From Prosopocoilus inquinatus (lineage: Eukaryota > Arthropoda > Insecta > Coleoptera > Lucanidae), in NCBI GenBank assembly GCA_036172665.1, contig CM069870.1:42862001-42926000 (forward strand): a stretch of DNA of 64,000 nt. Direction: 5' to 3'. The notes beneath the pieces were generated by a model. The model worked only from the letters and a program-made list of their open reading frames with translations, had not been told where the DNA came from and ran no database searches. Shown here in pieces: positions 63,215 to 64,000 of the stretch. The position numbers and the translations under genes are program-made. Numbering within the stretch: the first letter of the stretch is position 1; every line of letters begins with the position of its first letter.

Positions 63215-64000
63215 AGCTACTATGTTATTTGACGTTCCGATGGACTCCAGTCTAATCGATCCTTACTCATCTATCATGTTATTTGACGTTTCGATGGACT
63301 CCAGTTACTCTAATGTGAGAAACGAAATTTTCGGACGCAGCAGAAGCTGGAAATAGTTTTAAACGAAACAACACGCATTAGCGTTGTTCCTGTGATGTAT
63401 CTAATCGATCCTTACTTATCTATCATGTTATTTGACGTTTGGATGGACTCCAGTAACCCTGACGTGAGATACGAAGTTCTCGGACGCAGCAGAGCCTGGA
63501 AATAGTTTTAAACGAAACAACACGCATTAGCGTTGTTCCTGTGATGTATCTAATCGATCCTTACTCATCTATCATGTTATTTGGCGTTTCGATGGACTCC
63601 AGTAACTTTGATGGGAGATACGAAGTTCTCGGACGCAGCTGAAGCTGGAAATAGTTTTAAATGAAACAACACGTATTAGCGTTGTTCCTGTGATGTATCT
63701 AATCGATCCTTACTCATCTATCATGTTATTTGACGTTTCGATGGACTCCAGTAACTCTAATGTGAGAAACGAAATTTTCGGACGCAGCAGAAGCTGGAAA
63801 TATAGTTTTAAACGAAACAACACGCATTAGCGTTGTTCCTGTGATGTATCTAATCGATCCTTACTTCTCTATCATGTTATTTGACGTTTGGATGGACTCC
63901 AGTAACCCTGACGTGAGATACGAAGTTCTCGGACGCAGCAGAAGCTGGAAATAGTTTTAAACGAAACAACACGTATTAGCGTTGTTCCTGTGATGTATCT
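63215..64000. repeat. Satellite, irregular end segment with a truncated monomer
   Basis: After the third 894-bp copy, a monomer running 'ttccgatggactccag' jumps at 63250/63251 from monomer position 90 to position 37 ('ctaatcgatcc'), losing 95 bp and leaving a 54-bp remainder. Further on, 'ggaaatatagtttta' (63797) carries a 2-bp insertion, and 'cttctctatc' (63865) and 'cagagcctgg' (63490) are private variants. The array runs off the end of the window. There is no gene. Confidence 0.85.

Noticed and set aside
63156..63356. 66-codon open frame
   Set aside because: It exists only because the 95-bp jump at 63250 removes a stop and fuses two monomers.
1..64000. CRISPR-like direct repeats
   Set aside because: The repeats are 149 bp, directly adjacent, with no unique spacers, no leader and no cas genes. 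This is satellite DNA.
1..64000. Satellite derived from the mariner element or its terminal repeats
   Set aside because: The monomer shares no visible stretch with the terminal repeats ('gtgtcccaaaatttacg') or with the transposase gene. The element is a late insertion into an existing array.
1..64000. A novel gene system or defence island
   Set aside because: Apart from the transposase there is no coding sequence of gene length on either strand. The unusual content is structural (nested HORs), not a gene cluster.

Overview
This window is almost entirely one tandem satellite array. About 420 monomers of 149 bp run head to tail in a single orientation from base 1 to base 64000. The only interruption is one complete mariner-type DNA transposon at 2001-3303, which carries the only convincing gene: a 361-codon transposase. 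No host gene, tRNA, rRNA, CRISPR array, bacterial operon signal or virus-like gene is visible. A megasatellite with higher-order repeats, plus a rosa-like DD41D mariner element flanked by a TA target duplication, points to a eukaryote and most likely an insect. The array is probably heterochromatic (centromeric, pericentromeric or B-chromosome-like), but nothing in the sequence fixes species or chromosome position.

The monomer is about 40% GC with roughly nine CpGs per 149 bp, so CpG is not depleted. Monomers fall into six recurrent variant classes with linked diagnostic sites in the second half of the unit. I call them A (accctgacg), B (actctaatg), G (actctgatg with acaaagttttt), D (agctctgatg with acgacgtttt), E (actttgatg or acttagatg with cagctgaagct) and Z (agtctgatg with a 'gttactg' start). 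The classes follow each other in fixed orders and form higher-order repeats (HORs).

Layout. 1-1998: satellite. 1999-3305: mariner plus duplicated TA. 3306-4471: satellite resuming exactly where it was cut. 4472-10218: a 28-monomer (4172 bp) tandem copy containing a 13-monomer (1937 bp) HOR. 10184-29803: first copy of a 19620-bp macro-repeat, about 133 monomer slots. 29804-54638: second copy, with an extra 5215 bp (exactly 35 monomers) inserted near 40090. 54639-55871: start of a third copy, then broken off. 55872-60492: mixed HORs, including an 8/7-monomer repeat. 60493-63214: three apparently identical copies of a 6-monomer, 894-bp HOR. 63215-64000: scrambled end with a truncated monomer.

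The transposon is young relative to the array. The homologous stretch around 42246 is an exact empty site, and the coordinate offset between the two stretches changes across the insertion by 1305 bp, which is the element plus one TA. The history read from the sequence is: monomer amplification and class divergence, 13-mer HOR formation, macro-duplication of about 19.6 kb units, insertion or loss of 35 monomers in one copy, local 6-, 7- and 8-mer expansions, and a mariner insertion after the 1-4.5 kb and 40-44 kb stretches separated.

Limits: offsets and breakpoints were read by eye from diagnostic variants. Breakpoints are good to about ten or twenty bases, and 'identical' means that no difference was seen at the lines compared. 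Near-perfect 10-kb duplications in a satellite could also be an assembly artefact.
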